Made by a program: the position numbers and the translations under genes. The notes below the pieces were generated by a model. That model worked only from the letters and a program-made list of their open reading frames with translations, was not told the DNA's origin and did not search any database. A stretch of DNA of 64,000 nt, taken from Streptomyces xanthophaeus (GTDB taxonomy: Bacteria; Actinomycetota; Actinomycetes; Streptomycetales; Streptomycetaceae). The stretch is from assembly GCF_000725805.1 (NCBI RefSeq), contig NZ_KL647134.1, positions 62,001-126,000 of the forward strand, in the 5' to 3' direction. Positions 51,439 through 60,003 of this stretch are shown piece after piece; the stretch's first letter is position 1; every line of letters starts with the position of its first letter.

Positions 51439-52718
51439 TGGCCGACACCACTCACTCCCCCATTGACTTCAGCCGGGACGTCCGCGCAGACTTCCCCATC
51501 CTGGAGGCCGATCTCGACGGAATCCGGCCGGTCTACCTCGACAATGCGGCCACGACGCAGAAGCCCCTTCAGGTGCTCGACGCGATGCACCATTTCTACT
51601 GTCACGAGAACAGCAACGTGGGCCGCAGCGTGCACACCCTGAGCATGCGCGCCACCAGCCGCTACCAGAAGTCCCGCGAGCGCGTGCAGCGGTTCATCAA
51701 CGCCGGCGACAGCGAAGAGATCGTCTTCACCAAGGGCACCACGGAATCGGTGAACCTCGTGGCCCAGGGCTTCGGCCCGCAGATCGTCTCCGCCGGCGAC
51801 GAGGTGCTGATCAGCGGCCTGGAGCACCACTCCAACCTGCTGCCCTGGCGCCACCTGTGCGAGCAGACCGGCGCCACCTTGAAGATCGCGGCGGTCGACG
51901 CGCACGGCGAGGTGTCCCTCGACGCCTTCCGCGCCCAGCTGACCGACCGCACCAAGCTGGTCTCCGTGGCCCACGTGTCCAACGTCCAGGGCACCCTCAC
52001 CCCCGTCGCGGAGATCATCTCCCTCTGCCACGAACGCGGCATCGTCGTGGTCGTCGACGGCGCCCAGGCCGTCGCCCACCGCACGGTCGACGTGACCGCG
52101 ATGGACGCCGACTTCTACTGCTTCTCGGCCCACAAGATGTACGGGCCGCTCGGCATCGGGGTGCTGTACGGCAAGGCCGAGCACCTGAGCCGCATGCAGC
52201 CCCTGCTGCTCGGCGGCGGCATGGTCCGCAACGTGACGTACGACGGCCCGCTGACCGTCTTCCCCACGCCGCACCTCTTCGAGTCGGGCACCCCGAACAT
52301 CGCCGGAGCCGTGGGCCTGGCCGCCGCGATGGACTACATCGAGGAAATCGGCCTCGACCGGATCGCCGCCCACGACGCGGAGCTCGCGGGCCGCGCCGCC
52401 GAGGGCATGCGGGCACTGGACGGCGTCACCGTCTACGGCGCCCAGGCGCCCCAGGGCGGCATCGTCTCCTTCTCGGTCGACGGCCTCCACCCGTACGACG
52501 TGGGCAACCACCTCAACAGCTTCGGGATCGCCACCCGCACCGGTGTGCACTGCGCGGTCCCCTTCATCGACGGCCTCGGCGTCGTGGGCACCGTCCGTGC
52601 GTCCTTCGGGGTCTACAACACCCGCGACGAGGTGGACCTGCTGGTCGAGTCCCTGAAGTCCGTCGAGAAGGGCTTCTGGTCGAACGAGCACCCCAACGAC
52701 CGCTTCCTGGCCAGCTGA
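51438..52718 (+). CDS. SufS-type cysteine desulfurase-like PLP enzyme
   Basis: A 426-residue class V aminotransferase. LEHHSNLLPW, VVDGAQAVAH, SAHKMYGPLGIG (Lys for PLP) and RTGVHCAVPF (the catalytic Cys loop of group II desulfurases) are present. The start overlaps the previous stop (TGATG). No SUF iron-sulfur genes are nearby, so it probably supplies sulfur to a small molecule, or acts as a C-S lyase, rather than building clusters. A GC-rich hairpin follows. Confidence 0.9.
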   Translation: MADTTHSPIDFSRDVRADFPILEADLDGIRPVYLDNAATTQKPLQVLDAMHHFYCHENSNVGRSVHTLSMRATSRYQKSRERVQRFINAGDSEEIVFTKGTTESVNLVAQGFGPQIVSAGDEVLISGLEHHSNLLPWRHLCEQTGATLKIAAVDAHGEVSLDAFRAQLTDRTKLVSVAHVSNVQGTLTPVAEIISLCHERGIVVVVDGAQAVAHRTVDVTAMDADFYCFSAHKMYGPLGIGVLYGKAEHLSRMQPLLLGGGMVRNVTYDGPLTVFPTPHLFESGTPNIAGAVGLAAAMDYIEEIGLDRIAAHDAELAGRAAEGMRALDGVTVYGAQAPQGGIVSFSVDGLHPYDVGNHLNSFGIATRTGVHCAVPFIDGLGVVGTVRASFGVYNTRDEVDLLVESLKSVEKGFWSNEHPNDRFLAS

Positions 52719-52750
52719 CGGTCCGGCGGCCCGGCCGCCACACCGGCCCT

Positions 52751-52781
52751 GCCGGGCGCAACGCGCCGCGCCGCGCCCGGC
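52751..52781 (+). terminator. Possible attenuating hairpin between desulfurase and methyltransferase genes
   Basis: GCCGGGCGC (52751-52759) and GCGCCCGGC (52773-52781) pair perfectly across a 13-base loop. No T-run, so only partial termination or mRNA stabilisation is plausible. Confidence 0.4.
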
Positions 52782-52823
52782 GGGCCGCGCACGTACAGAC
52801 AAACAAGAACGAGGGGTGTGGAA

Positions 52824-53696
52824 GTGACCACCGCAGGATTTGACCCGGTCGTCTTCAAGGCGCAGCAGAAGGACAACTGGAACAACCTCAGTTCCGGCTG
52901 GGACCGTTGGTACGGCCTCTTCGAGTCGGGAGCGGCGCCCGTCACCCACAGGCTGCTGGACCGGGCCGCCCTCGTCGAAGGGTCCCGGGTCCTCGACCTC
53001 GGCAGCGGCACCGGGCAGCCCGCCCTCGACGCGGCCCTGCTCGTCGGCGCGAAGGGCTCCGTCGTCGGCACCGACCAGGCCGGGGACATGCTCGGCGCGG
53101 CCCGCCGCCGGGCCGGCGAGCTCGGCCTGGACAACACGCAGTTCCTTGAGGTGGACGCCGAGCAGCTCGACTTCGAGGACGCCTCCTTCGACGCCGTCAC
53201 CAGCCGTTTCAGCCTGATGTTCCTGCCCGACGCCGACGCGGTGCTGCGCACGGCCCACCGGCTGCTGCGCCCCGGCGGGGTGCTGACCGCGGCCGTCTGG
53301 GCCGGCGCACCCCAGGTGCCGCTGCTGAGCCTGGCCTTCGGGATCGTCGGCGCCCGGCTGGGGCTCGACGCTCCGCCCGCCGGGATCCCCGGGCCGTTCG
53401 CCATGTCGGATCCGGCCGCCCTGGCCGGCCGGCTGCGCGCCGCGGGGTTCGCGGAGGTCTCGTACGAGGAGTACCCGCTGTCCTTCACTCCGAAGTCGGC
53501 GGAGGAGTTCGCCGAGTTCTCCTGGGACCTGCTGCCCGGGTGGCTGCGCGGGCAGGTGGCCCAGCGCTTCGGCGACGAACGCGACCCGCGCACGTGGAAC
53601 GCCTTCCTCAGCGCGGCCCGCGAGTTCGAGACCGAGGACACCTCACTGCGCGTTCCCTGCCTCAGCTACGCCTTCACCGCCGTCAAGGCCGTCTGA
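52824..53696 (+). CDS. Class I SAM-dependent methyltransferase
   Basis: A 290-residue methyltransferase. GTG 52824 is chosen because GAGGGG lies 7 bases upstream; GTG 52818 is too close to it. Motif I is VLDLGSGTGQPALDAA, motif II VVGTDQAGDML, and FDAVTSRFSLMFLPDAD plus LLRPGGVLTAAVW complete the UbiE/COQ5-like fold. Substrate is unknown; with a desulfurase before it and SAH-recycling genes around it, S-methylation of a thiol is a reasonable guess. Confidence 0.9.
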   Translation: MTTAGFDPVVFKAQQKDNWNNLSSGWDRWYGLFESGAAPVTHRLLDRAALVEGSRVLDLGSGTGQPALDAALLVGAKGSVVGTDQAGDMLGAARRRAGELGLDNTQFLEVDAEQLDFEDASFDAVTSRFSLMFLPDADAVLRTAHRLLRPGGVLTAAVWAGAPQVPLLSLAFGIVGARLGLDAPPAGIPGPFAMSDPAALAGRLRAAGFAEVSYEEYPLSFTPKSAEEFAEFSWDLLPGWLRGQVAQRFGDERDPRTWNAFLSAAREFETEDTSLRVPCLSYAFTAVKAV

Positions 53697-53738
53697 CCTC
53701 CCACTTTCCCCTCCGTACCCTCAGGAGCGTTCGCCCTC

Positions 53739-54857
53739 ATGGAGTTCGACACCAAGCTCGTCAAGGTCGGTCAGCAGGCGGCCGACGGCACCGGGGACAT
53801 CGTGCCGCCCATCCACCTCGCCACCACCTTCGAGCAGCGCGCGCAGAGCGACCTGCGCTACTTCTACGGCCGGGGCGAGAACCCCACCCGCGAGGCCCTG
53901 GAGAAGTGCCTGGCCTCCCTGGAGGACGCCGCCCACGCACTGGCCTTCTCCTCGGGACAGGCCGCCGGCGCCACCGCCCTGTCCCTGCTCTCGCCGGGCC
54001 AGCGGCTGATCTCCTCCGACGACGTCTACGGCGGCACCTACTCCCTCTTCTCCAGCCTCGGCAAGTACGGCATCACCGTGGAGTACCGCGACCTCTCGGA
54101 CCCCTCGGCGCTCGAAGGCGCCCTCGGCGACGACGTGGGCCTGATCTGGGTCGAGACGCCGACCAACCCGCTGCTGAAGATCGCCGACATCGCCGCGATC
54201 AGCGCGCTGGCCCGGCCCGCGGGAATCCCCGTACTGGTGGACAACACCTTCGCCAGCCCGGCGCTCCAGCAGCCCCTGGAACTCGGCGCCGACATCTCCC
54301 TGTACAGCACCACGAAGTTCATATCCGGCCATTCCGACGTCATCGGCGGAGCCCTGGTCTACAACAGCGACGAGCACCACAAGGAGTTCTTCGCCTACCG
54401 CACCTCCTACGGCAACGTGCCCGGCGCCCTGGACTGCTACCTGCTGCACCGCGGCCTCAAGACGATGTCGCTGCGCGTGGAGCGGCAGAACCGCACGGCC
54501 GCGCTGCTCGCCGAGGAGCTGCTCGCCTCGCCGAAGGCCGGCAAGGTGCACTACCCGGGGCTGGACGCGCACCCGCACCACGCCGTCGCGGCCCGTCAGA
54601 TGTCCGGATTCGGATCGATCATCTCCTTCGAGTACCTCGGCGACCCCCAGGACCTCCTCAAGCGGGTGGAGCTGTTCGGCGTCGCCGTCAGCCTGGGCAG
54701 CGTGCACTCCCTGATCGAGTGCCCGGCGCTGATGACCCACCGGCCGGTGCCGGCGGAGACCCGCAAGGCCCTGGGGATCTCCGACAACCTGATCCGGCTG
54801 GCCGTCGGCATCGAGGACCACCGCGACCTTGCCGCCGACCTGCGCCAGGCCCTGTGA
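53739..54857 (+). CDS. Cystathionine gamma-lyase/synthase-family PLP enzyme
   Basis: A 372-residue Cys/Met metabolism PLP enzyme. YGRGENPTREALE, ALAFSSGQAA, VDNTFASPALQQPLELGAD and YSTTKFISGHSDVIGG (PLP lysine) are diagnostic. Slightly shorter than the usual 380-400. It could cleave cystathionine to cysteine, or release sulfide or methanethiol from sulfur amino acids. Its stop overlaps the start of the homocysteine methyltransferase gene by four bases (GTGA). Confidence 0.92.
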   Translation: MEFDTKLVKVGQQAADGTGDIVPPIHLATTFEQRAQSDLRYFYGRGENPTREALEKCLASLEDAAHALAFSSGQAAGATALSLLSPGQRLISSDDVYGGTYSLFSSLGKYGITVEYRDLSDPSALEGALGDDVGLIWVETPTNPLLKIADIAAISALARPAGIPVLVDNTFASPALQQPLELGADISLYSTTKFISGHSDVIGGALVYNSDEHHKEFFAYRTSYGNVPGALDCYLLHRGLKTMSLRVERQNRTAALLAEELLASPKAGKVHYPGLDAHPHHAVAARQMSGFGSIISFEYLGDPQDLLKRVELFGVAVSLGSVHSLIECPALMTHRPVPAETRKALGISDNLIRLAVGIEDHRDLAADLRQAL

Positions 54858-55756
54858 GCGTCACCGTCCTGGAAGGCCCCAAGGGCACCGAGCTCCAGCG
54901 GCTCGGCCGCTCCGTCACGGACCCCTGGTGGACCAGCGAGGCGCTGCTGGACGACGCGGGCCGGGAGTTGCTGCGGGGAATCCACCGTGCCTACCGGGCG
55001 GCCGGGGCCGGTCTCGTCACGGCGAACACCTTCCGCACCAATCTGCGTGCGCTGCGGGCGGCGGGCGCCGACGAGGCGTTCTCGCGGGAGCTGGTGCACC
55101 GGGCCGTCGCGGACGCCCGGTCCGCGGCGGGTGCGCCTGGGGCGGGGGCTCCTGGGGCGGGCGGGAAGCCGGTCCGGGTCGCCGCCGGGATGACCACGGC
55201 CGAGGACTGCTACCGGTCGGACCTGGTGCCGCCGGACGACGAACTCGCCGTGGAGCACGGGTGGCTGGCCGCCCGGCTGGCGGAGCAGCAGGTCGACCTC
55301 GTCCTGGCGGAGACCCTGAACACGGTCCGCGAGGCCGTCGTCGTCACGGAGAGCTGCGTCCGCGCGGGCCTTCCGGTCTGGGTCAGCTTCGTCTGCCGGG
55401 AGGGCGGGCTGCTGCTGTCCGGCGAACCACTGGAGGACGCGGTCCGTGCGGTCACGGCGGCCGGGGCCGGGGCGGTCCTCGTCAACTGCGTCGCCCTGGG
55501 GGACCTGGACGCCGCGCTGTCGGTGCTCGCGAAGCACGGCACGGTCCCCGTCGGGGCCTATCCGAACGTCGAGGACCGCTCCGGGGTCGCCGACTGGACT
55601 CCGGTGGACCACTACGTCCCGGTCGCCTGCGGGCCGGAGGAGTTCGCGGAGTCGATGGCGGAGCGGGTCGAACGGTACGGGCTGGACCTGGTCGGCGGCT
55701 GCTGCGGGACGACGCCCGAGCACATCGCGGCGCTGCGCAGGAGGCTGGGCGGCTGA
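54854..55756 (+). CDS. Homocysteine S-methyltransferase (MmuM-like)
   Basis: A 300-residue zinc enzyme that methylates homocysteine, usually from S-methylmethionine or SAM, giving methionine. GPKGTELQRLG, TANTFRTNLRAL and the zinc ligands in LVNCVAL and GGCCGTTPEHI are all present. With the short adenosylhomocysteinase it could return homocysteine to methionine in a local methylation cycle. Confidence 0.92.
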   Translation: MSVTVLEGPKGTELQRLGRSVTDPWWTSEALLDDAGRELLRGIHRAYRAAGAGLVTANTFRTNLRALRAAGADEAFSRELVHRAVADARSAAGAPGAGAPGAGGKPVRVAAGMTTAEDCYRSDLVPPDDELAVEHGWLAARLAEQQVDLVLAETLNTVREAVVVTESCVRAGLPVWVSFVCREGGLLLSGEPLEDAVRAVTAAGAGAVLVNCVALGDLDAALSVLAKHGTVPVGAYPNVEDRSGVADWTPVDHYVPVACGPEEFAESMAERVERYGLDLVGGCCGTTPEHIAALRRRLGG

Positions 55757-55771
55757 CGTCGCCCTGCGCGG

Positions 55772-56305
55772 TCAGGGCCGGGCGGCGGGAGCGGGAACGG
55801 ACTCGGGAACGGACTCGGGGGCGGGCTCCGGGGCGGCCGTGGCGTGCCCGGGGACGCCGAAGATCCGGACGGCCTGGTAGTAGGTCCAGGCCGTGCTCTC
55901 GCAGGTGCCGCGCCGGGCGCCCGCGTACTGGGCGCAGACCCGCCGCATGTCGGCGTGGAAGGCATCGTCCAGACGCGCCTTGGCGGCGGGGAACTGCCCC
56001 GCCGCCTGGTAGTTGCGGTAGCCGAAGTCGTGGCGCGCACAGGCCGTGCGGAAGGGGAAGCCGAGCGGTTCGTCCGGGGAGGCGGTGCAGTAGTCGGTCG
56101 ACCAGTCGAAGCCGTACGCGCTCCAGGCCTCCCGGTTCCCGCGCGCCTCGGCCCAGGCCTGGTAACTGGCGGAGTCGCTCTGCGTCCAACGGCTCAGCAC
56201 CTGCGGCTTGTCCGCGGGGACCGCCGCCTGGGCGGTGGCCGCCGACATGAGGAGGAGGGCGGCGGCAGCCGCCGACGTGAGAACGGATCCGGTACGGCGG
56301 CGCAT
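55772..56305 (-). CDS. Secreted prokaryotic phospholipase A2
   Basis: A 177-residue exported lipase. Signal peptide ends near ATAQAAVP. The PLA2 domain holds the His-Asp pair in CARHDFGYRNY, with further cysteines (YCTASP, RRVCAQY, GTCEST) for the two disulfides of Streptomyces PLA2. The tail has PESVPESVPAPA repeats. It is convergent with the methyltransferase cluster, 15 bases away, with no terminator. Confidence 0.93.
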   Translation of the reverse strand: MRRRTGSVLTSAAAAALLLMSAATAQAAVPADKPQVLSRWTQSDSASYQAWAEARGNREAWSAYGFDWSTDYCTASPDEPLGFPFRTACARHDFGYRNYQAAGQFPAAKARLDDAFHADMRRVCAQYAGARRGTCESTAWTYYQAVRIFGVPGHATAAPEPAPESVPESVPAPAARP

Positions 56306-56533
56306 GGCATTCCTCGGGACGGGCCGGTGGGGCGGCTGACGGGTCGCTCCCGGCCAACGCCCGCGGGGGGCGCGGGGTTACTGGGTCGTACGGGGGACCG
56401 GCGGGGGCCTGGCCTCCCTCCCGAGGGGTAGGACCGGGACTCAGGTATGACGGCGTGTGCGACCTGCGGCCGGGCGGAGGTTCGTCCTGGGGAGGGACGC
56501 GCCGCGCGGGGCCGCGGACCGAGACTGGAGGGC

Positions 56534-57052
56534 ATGAACCGCCGTCCGTTCGTCCTCGTCGCCGCCGTCCTGGGGGCCCTCGCCAGCGCCGCCTTCGCCC
56601 TGCCCAACCTGCCGCCCAACCCCGTGACCGAGACCATCAACGCCCAGGTGTTCCATGAGAAGGGCAGGCGTTTCGTGACCGCCGCCGAGGCGCCCACCCG
56701 CGGCAGGACCGCGTTCGTCCTGCCGTCCTGGATACCCAAGGACGCCACCGACGTCCGCATACGGGCGCACACCGACGGCCAGGCCCGGCTGATCCGCTTC
56801 ACGCTCGGGGCGACCCCGCTGGATGGCCCGCAGTGCACGGCGGGCACTGCGAAGCCGATGTCCGGGCCCAGGCCGGCCGCCCGGTGGTGGCCCGGTGACA
56901 CCGGCGCTGAGGAGCGGGCCGAGTGCCGGGATGTCCACCAGTACCGGGTCGCGGTCCGCGGGCGGCACGTCTACGCGTGGACCGACGGCACCCTCTCCCC
57001 CGACGCGGCCCGCACCCCCGCGGGGCAGGCCGGCGCACCCTCCGGCCGCTGA
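56534..57052 (+). CDS. Secreted protein of unknown function
   Basis: A 172-residue protein, ATG 56534 preceded by TGGAGGG. N-terminal signal peptide (FVLVAAVLGALASAAFALP), then a beta-rich domain with two cysteines (PQCTAGTAK, AECRDVHQYR) likely forming a disulfide, and a WIPKDATDVRIRAHTDG segment typical of small actinobacterial exported proteins. No recognised family. Confidence 0.8.
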   Translation: MNRRPFVLVAAVLGALASAAFALPNLPPNPVTETINAQVFHEKGRRFVTAAEAPTRGRTAFVLPSWIPKDATDVRIRAHTDGQARLIRFTLGATPLDGPQCTAGTAKPMSGPRPAARWWPGDTGAEERAECRDVHQYRVAVRGRHVYAWTDGTLSPDAARTPAGQAGAPSGR

Positions 57053-57128
57053 GGGCGCGGAGGGCGCTGGGGCCACGGAGGTCGCTGAGGGCGGGAAAGG
57101 TGGCGCGGAGGGCTCGGCGCGGGTCCGG

Positions 57129-57884
57129 TCAGGCGGCGGGGACCAGCTGTTCCGCGATCCCCCGCAGCAGGACATCGTGCTGCTCGACGAGGTAGAAGTG
57201 GCCGCCGGGCAGGACCCGCTGCTGGAACCCGCGGGGGGCCACGTCGCCCCAGGCCTGCATCTCCTCCACCGAGGTGTGCGGGTCCGCGTCACCGATCCAG
57301 GCGTGGACGGGGCAGCCGACGGGGACGGCGCTGCGCGGCCCGTAGGTGCCCACGATCGTGAAGTCCGCACGGAGCGCGGGCAGTACGAGCTCCTGGACGT
57401 CCGGGTCGGCCAGCATGGCGGTGTCGGTGCCGCCGAGCGCGGCCACCTCGGCGATCAGTGCGGCGTCGCCGAGCTGGTGGATGTTGCGCGGCGTCACCCG
57501 GTGCGGGGCCTTGCGGGCGGAGACGTGGAGGGCGGCGGGCCGCACGGAGTGTCTGGCCTCAAGGCGCAGCGCCACCTCGTAGGCCAGCGAGGCGCCCATG
57601 CTGTGGCCGAACAGCGTCAGGGGCGTACCGGCGAAGGGCAGCAGAGCCGCGGTGACCTCGTCGGCGAGCACGTCCATGCTGTCGATGCACGGTTCGGCGA
57701 ACCGCTCCTGGCGGCCCGGGTACTTCGCCACCAGGACTTCGGTGTCGTTCCCGAAGGCGCGGCCCCAGCCGTGGAAGAAGGTCGCGGAGCCGCCCGCGTG
57801 GGGCAGCACCACGAGCCGGCGCCGGGGCGTGCCCTTCGCGGCGTAGATGCGGAACCACGTGTTTCTGTCCATGCCGGCCGTCAT
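57129..57884 (-). CDS. Type II thioesterase
   Basis: A 251-residue alpha/beta hydrolase that removes misprimed acyl groups from carrier proteins of NRPS/PKS systems. LVVLPHAGGSATFFHGW is the oxyanion loop, GHSMGASLAYEV holds the nucleophile, and GDADPHTS and GGHFYLVEQ supply the Asp and His. ATG 57884 has GAGGTG at a usable distance; ATG 57872 is an alternative. Divergent from a phosphopantetheinyl transferase; no NRPS or PKS gene lies in the window. Confidence 0.93.
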   Translation of the reverse strand: MTAGMDRNTWFRIYAAKGTPRRRLVVLPHAGGSATFFHGWGRAFGNDTEVLVAKYPGRQERFAEPCIDSMDVLADEVTAALLPFAGTPLTLFGHSMGASLAYEVALRLEARHSVRPAALHVSARKAPHRVTPRNIHQLGDAALIAEVAALGGTDTAMLADPDVQELVLPALRADFTIVGTYGPRSAVPVGCPVHAWIGDADPHTSVEEMQAWGDVAPRGFQQRVLPGGHFYLVEQHDVLLRGIAEQLVPAA

Positions 57885-58045
57885 GCGCGTGAGCACCTCG
57901 TCGTCGGTTCTGTCGGTTGTCCGTGCCTGAAGTCTGCTCCACGGCCCGTCCGCGCCCGCCACCGGGCCGGGGCTGCCGTGAGGGCCTCATACCGTCGCAC
58001 CCGTGCGGTCCTGCGCCCGGCGGAGCCCTCGTCTAGGCTCATCGG

Positions 58046-58744
58046 GTGATCGGATACGTGAACCAGCTCGACGGCGACGCACCGCGGACCGGGGCGCTCC
58101 CCAGGGGCGCGGACGCGACGGTGTGGTCCCTGGACATCACGCGGGACGTGGTCGGCGGGCACCCGCTCGACGGTGCGTCGGCGATGCTGGACGCGGCCGA
58201 ACGCGACCGCGCGGGACGGCTGTTGCGTGAGGCCGACCGTCACCGCTACCTCGCCTCGCACGTCGGGCTGCGGGTGCTGCTCGGCGGCTACCTGGGGCTG
58301 GCTCCGGAGAGGGTCACCCTGGTCCGCGAGGACTGCCCGTGCTGCGGCGGTCCGCACGGCCGGCCGGCCGTGGCCGGGGGCGCGGTGCACTTCTCCCTGT
58401 CGCACAGCGAGGACGTGGCCTACTTCGCCTTCGCCGGGGTGCCGGTCGGCGTCGACGTGGAGGGCATCCCGGGCGCGGCCGCGGCCGCCGACATCCTGAC
58501 CACCCTGCACCCCGCGGAGACGGCCGAGCTGACCGCCCTGCCCGAGGCGGACCGGCGGACGGCGCTGGCCCGGGTCTGGTCCCGCAAGGAGGCCTACCTC
58601 AAGGCCACGGGCACCGGTCTGGCCCTCGGCGTGGCGGAGCCGTACGTGGGCTCCGCCGCCGCCCCGGCCCGCGTCCCGGGCTGGCTCCTGTCGGACCTCC
58701 CGGCCCCCACGGGCTACGCAGCCGCCCTCGCGCTGCGCGGCTGA
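58046..58744 (+). CDS. 4'-phosphopantetheinyl transferase, Sfp type (second copy)
   Basis: A 232-residue Sfp/AcpT-like enzyme starting at GTG 58046. HFSLSHSEDVAYFAF, GVDVEGI and VWSRKEAYLKATGTGL are the family's CoA/metal motifs. Sfp types activate NRPS/PKS carrier domains broadly. Sequence and length differ from the EntD-like copy at 46708. Confidence 0.94.
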   Translation: MIGYVNQLDGDAPRTGALPRGADATVWSLDITRDVVGGHPLDGASAMLDAAERDRAGRLLREADRHRYLASHVGLRVLLGGYLGLAPERVTLVREDCPCCGGPHGRPAVAGGAVHFSLSHSEDVAYFAFAGVPVGVDVEGIPGAAAAADILTTLHPAETAELTALPEADRRTALARVWSRKEAYLKATGTGLALGVAEPYVGSAAAPARVPGWLLSDLPAPTGYAAALALRG

Positions 58745-58803
58745 CAGCGGCGGTCCCGGCGATCAGGCCGGGTCCGCCAGATACGTCAGGCAGGTCAGGC
58801 AGG

Positions 58804-59470
58804 TCAGGTGCGCAGGCTCCGGCGGACCGCTGCCGCGGTCAGCTGCGGCCAGATCCCGGCCAGCCACTCCTCGGCGGGGCCGACCGCGGGAAGGCCCGGC
58901 GGGACCGCGTCGTGCAGGGCCGCCGTCTCCGGTTCGACGCCCCGGTGGTGGCTGAGGATCTCCGGCTCGCCCGGATCGTCCTCGAAGGCCACCGCCACGC
59001 TGCGCAGGAACATCACGTTCGCCGCCAGCAGCCACTCCGTCTCGCCCTGCGCGTCCGCCCCGGAGGAGCCCGACGAGCCATCCGTCAACGCCCAGGGGTC
59101 GGGCGCCAGGTACCGCACCCGGCCCACGCCCGTGAACCGGGCCGCGGCCGCGCACATCCGGCAGGGCTCCTGCGTGCTCCACAGCACCGCGGAGCCGAGG
59201 TCCCACTGCGTGCGGGCCGCTCCGAGCGCGTTCATCTCGGCGTGGGCCAGCGGCGTCCCCCGCACGGGCCCTCGGCCGGGGCCGTCCTCGTAGGCCTCGC
59301 CCGCGGCCCTCGGCCAGCACCGTGCCCTCCGCGTCCGTGAGCACCGCGCCCACCGCCAGGCCGCCCGCCATCAAGGCCTCGTGGGCGAGCTGGAGGGCCC
59401 GCCTGACCGCCTGCGGTGCCGCCCGCCACGCCGTACCGAAATCCGCTTCCCCGTGTTCCACGTGGCTCAT
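58804..59470 (-). pseudogene. Cytidine/deoxycytidylate deaminase-family gene with frameshift
   Basis: Two frames carry one protein. The first 60 residues, from ATG 59470 (MSHVEHGEADFGTAW), read LMAGGLAVGAVLTDAEG; the catalytic part is in another frame with HAEMNAL (zinc His and Glu) and PCRMCAAA (zinc Cys pair). Removing one base, most simply a C from the run at 59300-59302, restores a continuous gene of about 221 residues (EGR-GEAYEDG at the join). Either a real inactivating mutation or a sequencing error. Divergent from a GNAT gene, 13 bases apart. Confidence 0.8.
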
Positions 59471-59483
59471 TATCGTGGCCGAC

Positions 59484-59909
59484 ATGGACATCCGACGGGC
59501 CGTGACGACTGCCGAGATCGAAGCCGCCGAGAGCCTCTTCGACGGGCCCGCCCGCAAGGACTGGTCGGAGCGCTTCCTGGCCGCGCCGGGGCACCTGATG
59601 CTCCTCGCCTATGTGGACGGCGTACCGGTCGGCATGGTCTCCGGCGTGGAGATGACCCACCCCGACAAGGGCACCGAGATGTGCCTGTACGAGCTCTCCG
59701 TGGACGAGGGGCACCGGCGTCTGGGCATCGGCCGCGCCCTGACCCTGGCGCTCGCCGACGAGGCCGCCGCACGCGGCTGTTACGGCATGTGGGTGGGCGT
59801 GGACACCGACAACGAGGCCGCCCTGGCGACGTACGCCTCGGCCGGCTCCCACGACGAGGGCGTCTTCACGATGCGCGGATGGACCACCACCCCCGAGAGC
59901 AGGGCGTAA
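59484..59909 (+). CDS. GNAT-family N-acetyltransferase
   Basis: A 141-residue acetyl-CoA-dependent transferase. ATG 59484 (MDIRRAVTTAEIE) or GTG 59475 could start it; neither has a clear ribosome-binding site, and a CATTAT box at 59468 could give a near-leaderless message. CLYELSVDEGHRRLGIGRAL is the acetyl-CoA-binding region with the RxxGxG motif. It resembles small AAC(3)/AAC(6')-like or ribosomal-type acetyltransferases only at family level. Confidence 0.88.
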   Translation: MDIRRAVTTAEIEAAESLFDGPARKDWSERFLAAPGHLMLLAYVDGVPVGMVSGVEMTHPDKGTEMCLYELSVDEGHRRLGIGRALTLALADEAAARGCYGMWVGVDTDNEAALATYASAGSHDEGVFTMRGWTTTPESRA

Positions 59910-60003
59910 CCCGGCGTCCGCGTAGCCCCCGCGGCGGCGTGTCGTGCGGCCACACGGCGCACCCTCCGCGCGCCCGTACCGGCGCTCGCGAAGCATCGGC
60001 GGC

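Noticed and set aside
53739..54857. Gene as part of the core methionine pathway
   Set aside because: Possible, but overlap with the homocysteine methyltransferase gene and the cluster context favour a specialised role; not decidable from sequence.
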